A stretch of 64,000 nt of DNA, taken from the NCBI GenBank assembly GCA_021772615.1, contig JAJFLQ010000011.1, forward strand, positions 88,497 through 152,496, written 5' to 3'. Under the pieces are notes generated by a model. That model ran no database searches, was not told the DNA's origin, and saw only the letters and a program-made list of their open reading frames with translations. The DNA is from Verrucomicrobiota bacterium. Its GTDB lineage: Bacteria > Verrucomicrobiota > Lentisphaeria > JABSQK01 > JAJFLO01. The stretch's first letter is position 1; every line of letters starts with the position of its first letter. Shown here piece by piece: positions 43,985 through 53,597 of this stretch. The position numbers and the translations under genes were made by a program.

Positions 43985-45396
43985 GACAGGTACACACGCT
44001 GCCCTGCCGTGATTGCAACAGTCTCGATCTCACCGGACATGAATTCCGACTCACCTGCGAATCGGCGCGGTGAAAGCTCGATTTCACAGTTTAACGTGCC
44101 ATCCGGATGTCGCGGCGCAATAATGCCGCGCAGCGCTAGCCAGCGCGCATGTTCCTCCTGCATCATGCGGCGCGCGGAATCGGCAGAGTCGACGCCGGAC
44201 GCATTCTTCACGGGCGCAAACTCCCGTTCACGCAGCGCCTCCAGGAGCATGGCCTTGGTGGTGAGTGTCAACGCATCGAAAACAAACGTCTCCAGTTTCA
44301 CGCCATTCGGCTCGGCCGGATCGACTCGCCGGCCATCATCATCCACATACGGTACTTTCTTGAGCGCACGATGCAACGGCAGCTGAAAATGCCCTTGATT
44401 CAGCCGCTCAATAAACGCGCGCTGAAAAATATGAATGGCCGGGCTTCCCGATATAAACCGTAAATTCCCCGCAGCATCAACTTCGACGGCGCGGGCCTCT
44501 GGCAAATCGCTATACTCGATAATCTGCATCTGCCCGCCAGACTGGCAGAATACGCCCATTTTTTCGAACGGCCCGGTTTTGGCAATACAGCGGCTACTGA
44601 GTTCGGCGCCGTCGAGATGGTGGAGCCCGATAAATAACGGATCGATTACGGAGACCAAGGGATTATCGACCTGGAAATATGAGAGGTGCGTGACGTTCCG
44701 ACGGCGCATATCATCCAGCGCGCCCGACCTGCTCAATGCCCGCAGACTGCCGCCGTGTCCGTCTGGAGACAGAGCGAGCCGGCCCTTCTCCGCGAGTATC
44801 AGACGACCGTCAGGATGAAATGCCGGCATTCGGCCCTGCGGAAAAAACATCACATCGTCAGGCGTCAGCCCGAAAAATTGTTGCTCCGCGAAATACGCCC
44901 GCGTCTGAGCGTCATTGTCCGGGCTTGTCATGATATACCACGGAATACTGCGGTCGTAGATCTCGCTGTTGCGCGCCAGTCCCTCGGCGAACAACTGAAA
45001 CAGCGACTTCGCCTGGACCGGGGTCACGGGAAACATTCCCTTCGGCGCATCGAATCCAAGCCGCGTTCCCTGCCCACCCGCGACAGTGAAGGCAGCAACG
45101 GCGCCGGATTGAAGCAGTGCCGTGCCGGTCTTCTCTGCCAGCTCAAAACGCTCTTCAAGGGCTGGGGAGGTTGGTACAAACGGATAATAGGGCGCCGGTT
45201 CAAGGTCATCAGGAATCGCGCAAGCAACCCCCGAGGTCACGAAGTCCTTCCATACCCCGAAGCGATCCCAGTTGATTTCGTCCAGGTCTGCGATGAGACG
45301 ATCACGATCGCCCGCAGGCAGCACATCCCAGAACCTAAGCACATGGTCCTGGCCGTTCGAAGCCAGAATACCCCTTAATTTATTGATGTCATGCAT
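43981..45396 (-). CDS. UDP-sugar pyrophosphorylase, UAP type (probable UDP-N-acetylhexosamine pyrophosphorylase)
   Basis: 471 residues of the UDPGP type 1/UAP family, which transfers UMP from UTP to a sugar 1-phosphate. Motifs: TVAGGQGTRLGFDAPKGMFP near residue 103, WYIMTSPDND, FFPQGRMPAFHPDGRLIL, ALSPDGHGGSLRAL, SYFQVDNPLVSVIDP near 235, and KKVPYVDDDG further on. These match the eukaryote-like UAP branch (UDP-GlcNAc/GalNAc) better than bacterial GlmU or GalU. The product would feed peptidoglycan or glycan synthesis. First gene of the coupled set leading to metK. Confidence 0.85.
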   Translation of the reverse strand: MHDINKLRGILASNGQDHVLRFWDVLPAGDRDRLIADLDEINWDRFGVWKDFVTSGVACAIPDDLEPAPYYPFVPTSPALEERFELAEKTGTALLQSGAVAAFTVAGGQGTRLGFDAPKGMFPVTPVQAKSLFQLFAEGLARNSEIYDRSIPWYIMTSPDNDAQTRAYFAEQQFFGLTPDDVMFFPQGRMPAFHPDGRLILAEKGRLALSPDGHGGSLRALSRSGALDDMRRRNVTHLSYFQVDNPLVSVIDPLFIGLHHLDGAELSSRCIAKTGPFEKMGVFCQSGGQMQIIEYSDLPEARAVEVDAAGNLRFISGSPAIHIFQRAFIERLNQGHFQLPLHRALKKVPYVDDDGRRVDPAEPNGVKLETFVFDALTLTTKAMLLEALREREFAPVKNASGVDSADSARRMMQEEHARWLALRGIIAPRHPDGTLNCEIELSPRRFAGESEFMSGEIETVAITAGQRVYLS

Positions 45397-45534
45397 GCGA
45401 CAATTCTGGAGTTGGTAACAAAAATTGGTTCTTTACAAAAACGTACAGTATCACACGAGTTAGGTTGAATTCAACATTTCGAAAGGAATATTCTCACGAC
45501 CAACCATCATGCGTCGCGGGGAGCCCACCAGTCT

Positions 45535-46344
45535 ATGCAGATCATTCGTTTTTTAGACTCAACAAACAGAAAGCGGTACGGCCTTGCGCGGCCAAACGGC
45601 ACCGCGGAGCTTCTCAAAGGTAGCCCTTTCGGCCGCCTTGCCACCGCGCAGAAGCGCACGAAAGTCGTGAAACTTCTCGCGCCGGTAGAGCCCGCGGCCA
45701 TTATAGGAATCGGATTGAACTACCGCGATCATGCACGCGAAATCGGAGCGGGCATACCGCGCAAACCGGTGGTGTTCATGAAAAATCCGTCGTGCGTCAC
45801 GAATCCTGACGACCCAATTGTGATTCCCGCATCCTGCGTCGACCCGCTGCAGGTAGATTACGAAGTGGAACTCGCAGTGGTCATTCGCAGCCTGACCCGA
45901 CGCGTCACGGTGGAGACCGCACTCGATCACGTTCTCGGCTACACGATCGCGAACGACGTAACAGCACGTACGTGGCAGAAAAATGCGGGCGGAAAACAAT
46001 GGACGGTAGGCAAAAGTTTTGATACGTTCTGCCCGCTTGGCCCCGCCATCGTCACCCCCGATGAAATTAAGGATCCGCAGAACCTGCAACTAAAGTGCTG
46101 CCTGAACGGGCGGCTCAAACAGTATGACAACACGTCCGATATGATATTCTCCGTAGCCGAACTCATCACCTACCTGTCCGAGATCATGACCCTGCTTCCC
46201 GGCACTGTCATACTCACCGGTACGCCAAGCGGTGTGGGTTGCGTACGCAAACCACCGGTTTTCCTGAAAGCCGGCGACAGACTGGATTTGACCATTCACG
46301 CGATCGGCGCCTTGAGCAATCCAGTGGTCAATGAAGAGGTGTGA
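45535..46344 (+). CDS. Fumarylacetoacetate hydrolase family protein
   Basis: 269 residues. The FAH-fold catalytic domain is clear: IGIGLNYRDHAREIG, FMKNPSCVTNPDDPIVIP, VDYEVELAVVIRSL (metal-binding acidic residues), VLGYTIANDVTARTWQK and ILTGTPSGVGCVRKPPVFLK. Members hydrolyse or decarboxylate C-C bonds of acylpyruvates and related oxo-acids; the specific substrate is not evident. Its stop overlaps the GTG start of the next membrane protein. Confidence 0.93.
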   Translation: MQIIRFLDSTNRKRYGLARPNGTAELLKGSPFGRLATAQKRTKVVKLLAPVEPAAIIGIGLNYRDHAREIGAGIPRKPVVFMKNPSCVTNPDDPIVIPASCVDPLQVDYEVELAVVIRSLTRRVTVETALDHVLGYTIANDVTARTWQKNAGGKQWTVGKSFDTFCPLGPAIVTPDEIKDPQNLQLKCCLNGRLKQYDNTSDMIFSVAELITYLSEIMTLLPGTVILTGTPSGVGCVRKPPVFLKAGDRLDLTIHAIGALSNPVVNEEV

Positions 46345-47969
46345 CAACGCCTGGTGTTCCGAGAATTCCGAGTAACGTGAAGAACGCAATCACGATTGGC
46401 ATCCTCTGGATTTTTGTATCGCTGTTCAACCTCACGAAGGCCGTTCATATCGACGATACGGCCTACATCGAGATCGCACGCCACATTGTTTCGCACCCGT
46501 TTCAACCGATGTCCGGCGAGTTGTTCTGGGGACGCGAGACGGTCGAACCGATTCACCATACCAACCAGCCGCATCTCCTGTTCTACGGTTACGCGCTGGT
46601 GTTCGCCTGTTTCGGGGAGTCCATCCCGCTGCTTCACGTATTCCTTGCTGTTTTCAGCCTCGGAGCCATCGTATGTTTTTTTCGACTTGCGAAAATGCTC
46701 GATGCCCCCTGCCCTGTTGTGCTGACCGCCGCATTCTGCCTGGGGCCGGTGTTCATCCCGTCACAAAATCTTATGACGGACATACCATTGGCAGCATTCT
46801 GGCTCGGTTCGATGTGGTTGATAACGAAGATACCACCGAGTTCGGCGACGGCGGGCCTGCTGGCCGCCGCCGCGTGCCTCACAAAGTATACCGGCCTGGT
46901 ACTGCTGCCATTGACCGCCATACATTTAGGATTCCTCCGGCAGTGGCGACGCCTGGCCGTGCTGTTCGTACCGATCACAGCAATCATATGCTGGTCAATT
47001 TTTAACTATGTGGAATACGGCAGCATCCATATTCTCAATCGCAGCATACGGGAGGTGAATGTCCGCGAGCGTACTGTCGCATGGATTATTTGCCTTGGCG
47101 CGATTGCACCCTTCTCGATCGCCTTCATCCCGTACATTCTGCGACGTCGGCAGCGTCGTGTTGCCGTGCTGCTGGCCATCGCAATTTCCGCCGGCTTTGC
47201 CTGCAACACGTTGAATGTCTACATGGCCGAATCAAAGTGGCAATCGCTTCTGCGCATCGTGTTTTTCGAAAACGGATGCGTGATCGTTGCCGTGTCAGCA
47301 CTGCGAATCATCGAAGCACTCAGGTCGCTCAACACGATATCGCGGTCGCCCGTAATCACAGGTTACGTGACACCGGGCGCCTGGCTCGTCGGCGCGGCCG
47401 TGTTCATCATTCTCTTTGCACCGTTTATCGCGGTGCGCCATTTTCTGCTGGTCATCCCACCGCTCCTGCTGCTGAATCGCGACAGCTTTCTACTCAACAG
47501 CACACGAAGCCGTGTCGCAACGCTGACCGGCATGGCTGCCACTGTATTGCTTGGCGCCGTCATCGGTGTGTCCGACTGGTATCATGCAGATACCTACCGG
47601 CGCACTGCCGCTGTGGTGGCGTCGCGCTATGCGACACAAGGTAACCACATGTGGTATGTCGGACACTGGGGGTGGCAGTGGTATGCATCGGACGCCGGCA
47701 TGACGCCGTACGACATGCATCGCTCGTCATTACGGGAGAATGACATCATTGTGAGTCCCGACGGCGTGGAAAAGCAACGCCTGAACCGAACCGGAGCGAT
47801 CAGGTTTGAGACGATCGATACCGTCGTCATACCTGCCTCACCGACGACGCGAGTTCGCACGATGGTAAACAAGGCGGGTTTGTACAGTTCCAGTATCCAG
47901 TATCTGCCCTGGACGATAAGTCGCGAGCCGCTGGAAACATTTCGAATCCTCCGGGTCACAGGTCGCTGA
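46341..47969 (+). CDS. Polytopic glycosyltransferase-like membrane protein (GT39/ArnT-like)
   Basis: 542 residues with about ten membrane helices. An Asp pair sits in the first loop (KAVHIDDTAYIEIARHI), the position of the catalytic Asp in PMT/ArnT glycosyltransferases, followed by a TNQPHLLFYGYALVFACFGE-type segment. This suggests a polyprenyl-phosphate-sugar transferase. The acceptor is unknown. GTG 46341 overlaps the FAH stop (GTGA); GTG 46377 is an alternative start. Confidence 0.78.
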   Translation: MTTPGVPRIPSNVKNAITIGILWIFVSLFNLTKAVHIDDTAYIEIARHIVSHPFQPMSGELFWGRETVEPIHHTNQPHLLFYGYALVFACFGESIPLLHVFLAVFSLGAIVCFFRLAKMLDAPCPVVLTAAFCLGPVFIPSQNLMTDIPLAAFWLGSMWLITKIPPSSATAGLLAAAACLTKYTGLVLLPLTAIHLGFLRQWRRLAVLFVPITAIICWSIFNYVEYGSIHILNRSIREVNVRERTVAWIICLGAIAPFSIAFIPYILRRRQRRVAVLLAIAISAGFACNTLNVYMAESKWQSLLRIVFFENGCVIVAVSALRIIEALRSLNTISRSPVITGYVTPGAWLVGAAVFIILFAPFIAVRHFLLVIPPLLLLNRDSFLLNSTRSRVATLTGMAATVLLGAVIGVSDWYHADTYRRTAAVVASRYATQGNHMWYVGHWGWQWYASDAGMTPYDMHRSSLRENDIIVSPDGVEKQRLNRTGAIRFETIDTVVIPASPTTRVRTMVNKAGLYSSSIQYLPWTISREPLETFRILRVTGR

Positions 47970-47979
47970 CGTCAGGTTG

Positions 47980-49077
47980 TTAACGTGCCAGCTCCGGTAC
48001 CGATTCGGGTTCCATACTGAATTTTTTCATCTCAACAGATAGAATCGTCACGATCACCTTAATACTGCCGATCACAGGTATGGCGATGATCATACCGAGT
48101 ATTCCGGCCAGCATCCCGCCCATCAACACGCCCAGGACGCAAAACACGGGATGAATCTCTACTTGCTCTTTCATCACGAGAGGTAGCACCAGAATATTAT
48201 CCAGGAACTGCACAATCATCACCACGCCAATAATGCCGATCATGGCAATGATATCGGTCGACGACACGAGGACCAGCAGGGATCCGATCACGGCGCCGAT
48301 GATGGGGCCAATAATTCGTATCACGTTGGTAATAGCGATGGTAAAGGCAATAACAAGCGCCAGTATGACCGTAAGCGAGGTAAAAAAGACCAGCACCAGA
48401 AGAAGCACAAACGACACCACGCCGAGAATAATATTCTCCACCACCAGTCCACGCAGATACGACCCCAGCAAGTCAACCGTCTTTTTTAGTATGTATACGC
48501 CCGGTTCAAAGAATGAATTCGGTATCAGCTGTACAGACGTGCGGTAAAACTTGTCGCCATCGAGCAGTGCGAAAACCAGTACGAAAAAGAAAATCATCAG
48601 GAATTGTCCGGTCTTCTTGGCGAAGTCACCGACCGAAAAGAGCAGGAAAGAACTCTGTTCCGCCACCCACGCACTGGATTCCCTGATGATCTTCTCGTCT
48701 TCCCAGGTCTCGTTGATAATGCCCAATTTCTGCAGTTCTTTCGAGACATCGCGGCCAATATTCACCAACTTGGACTCCGCTTCCGCCTTATAATCATCGG
48801 GACGGGAAAGCATTTTGACTTCGTTGTTGACGGCGGGAATAACCTTGTAACCAATGTGAACCAGCGATCCGGCAGTCGCGACGAAAATCATGGTGATCGT
48901 CACCGCCTTGGGAATGCCAATGCGACTTGCGCCAAGCACAACGGGGTAAATAATGTACGCAACGAGCAACGCAGAGAACACCGGGGTAAGCAGACTTCTG
49001 ACCTTGTAAAGCGTGGCGACAACAACTATTGTCGCCACGATGACGAAGAGATTGCGGTAGAACCTGTCATCTTTCAT
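47980..49077 (-). CDS. AI-2E family transporter
   Basis: 365 residues. Membrane protein with the typical pattern: two N-terminal helices (FVIVATIVVVATLYKVRSLL; FSALLVAYIIYPVVLG), a long extracytoplasmic segment, and a C-terminal bundle with LLGSYLRGLVVENIILGVVS, RIIGPIIGAVIGSLLVL and GVLMGGMLAGILGMIIAIPV. The family includes the TqsA exporter of AI-2 but most members have other or unknown substrates. Its start overlaps the 3' end of the cyclic-nucleotide-binding gene by 11 bp. Confidence 0.9.
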   Translation of the reverse strand: MKDDRFYRNLFVIVATIVVVATLYKVRSLLTPVFSALLVAYIIYPVVLGASRIGIPKAVTITMIFVATAGSLVHIGYKVIPAVNNEVKMLSRPDDYKAEAESKLVNIGRDVSKELQKLGIINETWEDEKIIRESSAWVAEQSSFLLFSVGDFAKKTGQFLMIFFFVLVFALLDGDKFYRTSVQLIPNSFFEPGVYILKKTVDLLGSYLRGLVVENIILGVVSFVLLLVLVFFTSLTVILALVIAFTIAITNVIRIIGPIIGAVIGSLLVLVSSTDIIAMIGIIGVVMIVQFLDNILVLPLVMKEQVEIHPVFCVLGVLMGGMLAGILGMIIAIPVIGSIKVIVTILSVEMKKFSMEPESVPELAR

Positions 49078-49624
49078 ATTTCGCCAGCTTTTCCTGCAAT
49101 TTGCGATTCTCGAGTTCGGTTGTGCGCAGGCGTTTAGTTGTAGAAATGAGGTTGTCCGCGATGGTGTCGGTGATTCCTTTCAGGATTTTCATCCCTTCTT
49201 TCGGGTACTGCGCTGTGAGTGCATCGATATCGAAGGTCGAGAGTGTAAGCAGAATCGTGTCATTCTCGACTGCCTTCGCAGTCGCGGTCCGGTATGTCGC
49301 AGATATCAGACTCATTTCACCAAACAGGCCACCGACGGACACGGTCGTGTACACGATCTTCTCGTTGTCGGCCGTCCGCAAATAAATCTCGATGCAGCCC
49401 TGCTTTACGATGAACAGACAGATACCAAGATTATCCTGTTTGAAGACAAGTTCGTCTGCTGTGTACCGCCGTTCGACGAGCCGCTGCATGATGAACAATA
49501 CCGCCTCGGCACTGATTTCCTTGAAGAGATAATTTTTCCTGACAAACAGATAATTCTCGTCTTCCGCGAGGTCGCCAAGCGCCTTGTGGCTGGCACGCTG
49601 TATAAGTTTCTCAAATATTTTCAT
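49067..49624 (-). CDS. Cyclic nucleotide-binding domain protein
   Basis: 185 residues from ATG 49624 (MKIFEKLIQRASHKALGDLA); the frame is open to 49855, but that extension would run into the divergent hemW gene. Residues about 35-150 form a CNB beta-roll (YTADELVFKQDNLGICLFIV, GGLFGEMSLISATYRTATA), with the phosphate-binding cassette GEMSLISATYRTATA. A C-terminal coiled coil ends ELENRKLQEKLAKYER. There is no DNA-binding domain. It is coupled to the AI-2E transporter gene and may regulate it. Confidence 0.85.
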   Translation of the reverse strand: MKIFEKLIQRASHKALGDLAEDENYLFVRKNYLFKEISAEAVLFIMQRLVERRYTADELVFKQDNLGICLFIVKQGCIEIYLRTADNEKIVYTTVSVGGLFGEMSLISATYRTATAKAVENDTILLTLSTFDIDALTAQYPKEGMKILKGITDTIADNLISTTKRLRTTELENRKLQEKLAKYER

Positions 49625-49686
49625 AGCTCTGTTAACGTAATAGCCGGTCATTGTGCCGTCAAATTCCATAACACACAAACGCGCAA

Positions 49687-50790
49687 ATGCCCTATTCGTC
49701 GTTATATATTCACACACCGTTTTGTGCCGCGAAATGTGATTATTGCGCATTCTATTCAGTTGCGAACGCCAGCCGACAGATGCGCACGCGATATCTCGAC
49801 ACGCTCGCGTCCGAGCTTGAGCGCGTGTCCAGAAACTGTGGCGCCCTTGACACAATATTCATAGGTGGCGGTACGCCGACGCATTTCACGGTATCGGAGT
49901 TGAGCCGATTGATGGATGTGTTCGGCAGGTTCTTTCAGTTCGGCGCCAATCATGAGTTCACGGTGGAAGGCAACCCCGGATCCATCACTCGGGAAAAGGT
50001 TCGGGTTTTCCTCGATGGCGGTGTAAATCGCTTTTCTATCGGCGTTCAGAGTTTTTCCGCAGAGACGCGCCGACGCATCGGCCGCGATGGCGAGGTAAGC
50101 TGGGTCTACCGGGCCGTCGACGCATTACGCGATCAGGGCGTCGATAACTTCAACTGCGACCTTATCTACGGAGCGCCGCTGCAGACGACCGCAGAATGGG
50201 AACTGGACCTGCGGGAGATCGTTCGCCTGGAACCGTTGCACGTATCGACCTACTCGTTGATTGTCGAACCCGACACGCCGCTTGCGCTACGCGGTGTAAA
50301 CGAGGCAGACGACGATCTTCTGGTGGAAATGTGGCAACTCGCGGAGGACATTTTATTGGACCAATGCGGTCTTGAACGCTACGAAGTATCGAATTTTGCG
50401 CGCAACGGGCACCACTGCCGCCACAACGTTGATATCTGGAAAGGCGGTAGGTTTTGCGGCGCCGGACCGGCCGCATGCTATTTCGACGGAACGTCGCGCT
50501 GGACCAACCCCTCGGATCTTGATGAGTGGATCGCTCAGGCACCACCAGTGGAAGACTATCTGCCGCCGGACAAGCGAGCGGTTGAGATCTTGGCAACGGG
50601 CCTGCGTACGGTCGCGGGCTGGCAGACCGCGGAGTTTCAACAGTGCACCGGAATGGACATCTATTCGCTATGTGGCGACACCTTGAACACACTCGCCGAT
50701 GCGGGCCTAATGTCGGTCGCAACGGATGGTATCCGATTGACAACCCGGGGACTGCTTCTTGCCGATTACGTCGAACGCGAACTATTGTGA
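49687..50790 (+). CDS. hemW: HemW-type radical SAM protein
   Basis: 367 residues. The radical-SAM iron-sulfur motif is CAAKCDYC (Cys13, Cys17, Cys20) in IHTPFCAAKCDYCAF. Further signatures: IFIGGGTPTHFTVSEL, NPGSITREKV, RFSIGVQSFSAETRRRIGR and NFNCDLIYGAPLQT, then ERYEVSNFARNGHHCRHN. HemW is a heme chaperone or insertion factor, often misannotated as coproporphyrinogen III oxidase. The gene is divergent from the cyclic-nucleotide-binding gene with 62 bp between the starts. Confidence 0.92.
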   Translation: MPYSSLYIHTPFCAAKCDYCAFYSVANASRQMRTRYLDTLASELERVSRNCGALDTIFIGGGTPTHFTVSELSRLMDVFGRFFQFGANHEFTVEGNPGSITREKVRVFLDGGVNRFSIGVQSFSAETRRRIGRDGEVSWVYRAVDALRDQGVDNFNCDLIYGAPLQTTAEWELDLREIVRLEPLHVSTYSLIVEPDTPLALRGVNEADDDLLVEMWQLAEDILLDQCGLERYEVSNFARNGHHCRHNVDIWKGGRFCGAGPAACYFDGTSRWTNPSDLDEWIAQAPPVEDYLPPDKRAVEILATGLRTVAGWQTAEFQQCTGMDIYSLCGDTLNTLADAGLMSVATDGIRLTTRGLLLADYVERELL

Positions 50791-50866
50791 AAGGCCGCGC
50801 CAAAATCTTGCGACGCGGGTCGTTGCTTCACGGACTGCCAGGCTACCGATTCGAACGATGAACGCC

Positions 50867-51307
50867 TCAGGATCCCTCTTTCCCCGGAGCCTCGGCTGGT
50901 GCAGGTGCTGCGTCACCACCCGCGGCGGGTTCCGTGGTGGCGCCGGGTGCTGCGGGTGCCGTGGCGCCGGGTGCCTGTTCGCCTTTCTTTGCATCATCGC
51001 CGGCCTGGAACAACGATGCGTCGGTTTCTTCTACGGAATCCACAACACTTACACCGCGACCACGCAGCGCGTTGCCCTGGAGTACGGCAAGGCTCAGTGT
51101 ATTCAGCAGGAAGAAGATACTCAGGATGACCGTGGTTTTGGTGAGAATGTTGCCCGCATTCGAACCGAAAACTTCCTCGGTCGCGCCACCGCCGATGGCG
51201 CCCAAGCCACCGCCGCTCTTGCTTCGCTGCATTAAGATGACAACGATGAGCAGAATCGCACATACAACTTCCAAAAACATGCAGAATGAAATGACGAAAC
51301 CAATCAT
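50867..51307 (-). CDS. secG: Preprotein translocase subunit SecG
   Basis: 146 residues. Two membrane helices (FCMFLEVVCAILLIVVILM; ILSIFFLLNTLSLAVL) flank the hallmark KSGGGLGAIGGG. The C-terminal 60 residues are an Ala/Pro/Gly-rich low-complexity tail, longer than usual. SecG assists SecYE in protein export. It follows tpiA on the same strand after about 80 bp, a common bacterial order. Confidence 0.93.
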   Translation of the reverse strand: MIGFVISFCMFLEVVCAILLIVVILMQRSKSGGGLGAIGGGATEEVFGSNAGNILTKTTVILSIFFLLNTLSLAVLQGNALRGRGVSVVDSVEETDASLFQAGDDAKKGEQAPGATAPAAPGATTEPAAGGDAAPAPAEAPGKEGS

Positions 51308-51388
51308 GCTTAAACTCCGTATTTTATTTTAATCGTGTAACCGGAAATACAATCTACCGTCATTCGCGTGTACTGCGGCGAGGCCGTG

Positions 51389-52150
51389 TTACGAGCGCGC
51401 GGCTTTGACCAGCGCACTGAAGTCTGCGGCCTTCAAACTGGCGCCGCCAACAAGTGCACCGTCGATATCCGGTTCCGCCATCAATTCCGCCACGTTCCCC
51501 GGCTTTACCGAGCCTCCGTATTGAATGCGAACAACATCCGCTACGGCCTTATCGAACTGCTGCGCAACACGCTTGCGAATAAACGCATGCACGTCCTGTG
51601 CCTGTGCCGGTGTCGCGGTGACACCGGTACCGATGGCCCATACCGGCTCGTATGCAATCACAGTCTTTAACATATCGTCTTTGCTCAATTCATCCAGGCA
51701 ACCGGCAATCTGCGCCGAAACAACGCTCTCCGTCTCTCCCGCCTGCCGTTGTTCGAGCACCTCGCCAACACAAACAATCGGAATGAGGTCGTGGTCCAGC
51801 GCCGCCCGCAAACGCTTATTTACATTTTCGTCGGTTTCGCCGAAGTACTGCCTCCGTTCACTGTGCCCGATAACGACGTAACGCACCGGAATTTCCGTCA
51901 ACATGCCCGCCGAAACCTCACCGGTAAACGCTCCGCTCGCAGCCCAGTGGACGTTCTGAGCGCCCACATGTATCACGGAACCTTCGGCAGCGGCGGCGGC
52001 CACCGCGAGGGAGGTGAACACCGGACACACCACGATATCCACGTCGTCGATGTCGGATAATGAAGCCCTCAACTCCGTCACCGTGTCACGGGTGACGTTG
52101 ACATTATGATTCATCTTCCAATTGCCGGCCAAAATCGGTCTGCGTTTCAT
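51389..52150 (-). CDS. tpiA: Triose-phosphate isomerase
   Basis: 253 residues. Interconverts dihydroxyacetone phosphate and glyceraldehyde 3-phosphate. Active-site marks: LAGNWKMN (Lys), IGHSERRQYFGE (catalytic His), VIAYEPVWAIGTG (catalytic Glu), then IQYGGSVKPGN and ALVGGASL. I place the start at ATG 52150, ten bases after GAGGG; an in-frame ATG at 52180 overlaps the pgk stop (TAATG). It is in one operon with pgk. Confidence 0.97.
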   Translation of the reverse strand: MKRRPILAGNWKMNHNVNVTRDTVTELRASLSDIDDVDIVVCPVFTSLAVAAAAAEGSVIHVGAQNVHWAASGAFTGEVSAGMLTEIPVRYVVIGHSERRQYFGETDENVNKRLRAALDHDLIPIVCVGEVLEQRQAGETESVVSAQIAGCLDELSKDDMLKTVIAYEPVWAIGTGVTATPAQAQDVHAFIRKRVAQQFDKAVADVVRIQYGGSVKPGNVAELMAEPDIDGALVGGASLKAADFSALVKAARS

Positions 52151-52179
52151 CGTATTCATACCCTCGGGATTATCGATCA

Positions 52180-53436
52180 TTAAGATTCATTGGCATCGTC
52201 AAGCGCCTCGACACCTGGAAGGGCCTTGCCTTCCAGGAACTCCAGGGATGCGCCGCCGCCGGTCGACACATGGCTCATCTTATCGTACAGCCCGCATTTG
52301 CGCACTGCACTGACGGAATCACCACCGCCGATTATGCTCACTGCACCACTGTCGGCGACCGCACGACAAATAGCGTTTGTGCCCGCAGCGAACGGCGCCA
52401 TCTCGAAACATCCCATCGGTCCGTTCCAAATTATGGTCTTCGCGCGAGCGACTTCTGCGCAAAATAGCGTAATACTTTTCGGGCCGATATCCACACCCTC
52501 CCAGCCATCTGGAAAGTCTCCCGATGCGATTTGTGTGTTGGCGTCGGCGTCGAACCTGTCGGCCAGCACATTATCGACTGGCAGCAGGATTTTTCGCCCT
52601 TTATTCTTTGCCGATTCGAGTGTTTTCAACGCGGTTGGAATGAGATCGTCTTCGCAGATCGATGTACCGATCTTCTCGCCCAGCGCCTTCTTGAAGGTAT
52701 ATGACATGCCGCCGCCGATGATGATGGCGTCGACCTTATCGATCAGGTTAAGAAGCAGTTCCAGCTTGCCCGAAATCTTGGCGCCGCCGACGATAGCCAG
52801 CACCGGCCGCTCCGGATTCTCAACAGCGGCTCCGAGATACTGCAGTTCCTTTTCCATCAGAAACCCGGCGACAGCAGTCGAGGTATACGACGTGATGACA
52901 GCGGTTGACGCATGGGCTCGATGGGCAGCGCCGAATGCGTCATTGACATAAATGTCACCGAGCGCCGCCAGCTGCTGCGCCATCCGATTCTGTCGCTTCT
53001 TCATGTCGGCCTTTGCGGCGGCCGCATCCGCATCCGAGAGTTTCGAGACGTCTACTTTTCCCACTTCCTCGGTGTGGAACCTGGTATTTTCGAGTAGCAA
53101 TACTGCGCCGGGTTTCAGAGCCGCAGCCAGCGCCGCCACGTCGTCGCCGATACAATCCGACGCCATCGTAACATTCAGGCCGCAGTGATCGGTGAGATAC
53201 GCGCCGACCGGCGCCAAACTGAATTCCTTCTGATATCCGGTGCCTGTCGGGCGTCCGAGGTGGCTCATGAGTACCAGACTGGATCCGGCGTCAAGAATGT
53301 GACGGATCGTGGGTAGTGCGGCCTGGATCCGGGTATCGTCCATGATCTTCCCATCATCGATCGGCACATTGAAGTCGACACGCATCACGACTTTGTTGTT
53401 ACCAAGCTTCACATCACGTAGCGTCTTCTTATTCAC
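52180..53436 (-). CDS. pgk: Phosphoglycerate kinase
   Basis: 418 residues. Makes ATP from 1,3-bisphosphoglycerate. Motifs: VVMRVDFNVPIDDG near residue 15, LVLMSHLGRPTGTG, NDAFGAAHRAHAST, VGGAKISGKLELLLNLIDKV, ADAIIIGGGMSYTF-type and VSIIGGGDSVSAV (nucleotide loop). I prefer GTG 53436 (GGAG ten bases before); the ATG at 53460 lacks a ribosome site. It is immediately followed by tpiA. Confidence 0.96.
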   Translation of the reverse strand: MNKKTLRDVKLGNNKVVMRVDFNVPIDDGKIMDDTRIQAALPTIRHILDAGSSLVLMSHLGRPTGTGYQKEFSLAPVGAYLTDHCGLNVTMASDCIGDDVAALAAALKPGAVLLLENTRFHTEEVGKVDVSKLSDADAAAAKADMKKRQNRMAQQLAALGDIYVNDAFGAAHRAHASTAVITSYTSTAVAGFLMEKELQYLGAAVENPERPVLAIVGGAKISGKLELLLNLIDKVDAIIIGGGMSYTFKKALGEKIGTSICEDDLIPTALKTLESAKNKGRKILLPVDNVLADRFDADANTQIASGDFPDGWEGVDIGPKSITLFCAEVARAKTIIWNGPMGCFEMAPFAAGTNAICRAVADSGAVSIIGGGDSVSAVRKCGLYDKMSHVSTGGGASLEFLEGKALPGVEALDDANES

Positions 53437-53597
53437 TGGTCGTCGTCTCCATATTTGCATCCCCGAAAGGGCTTCATTATCCGACCTCGGCATCGGAACA
53501 GTTCATTGATAAAATGGTAATTATATACCGCGAGATGTACAATTCCATTTAATCCAGCCAAAGTATTTCATCGCGAACCCGAGCTGCCACCTACCGG

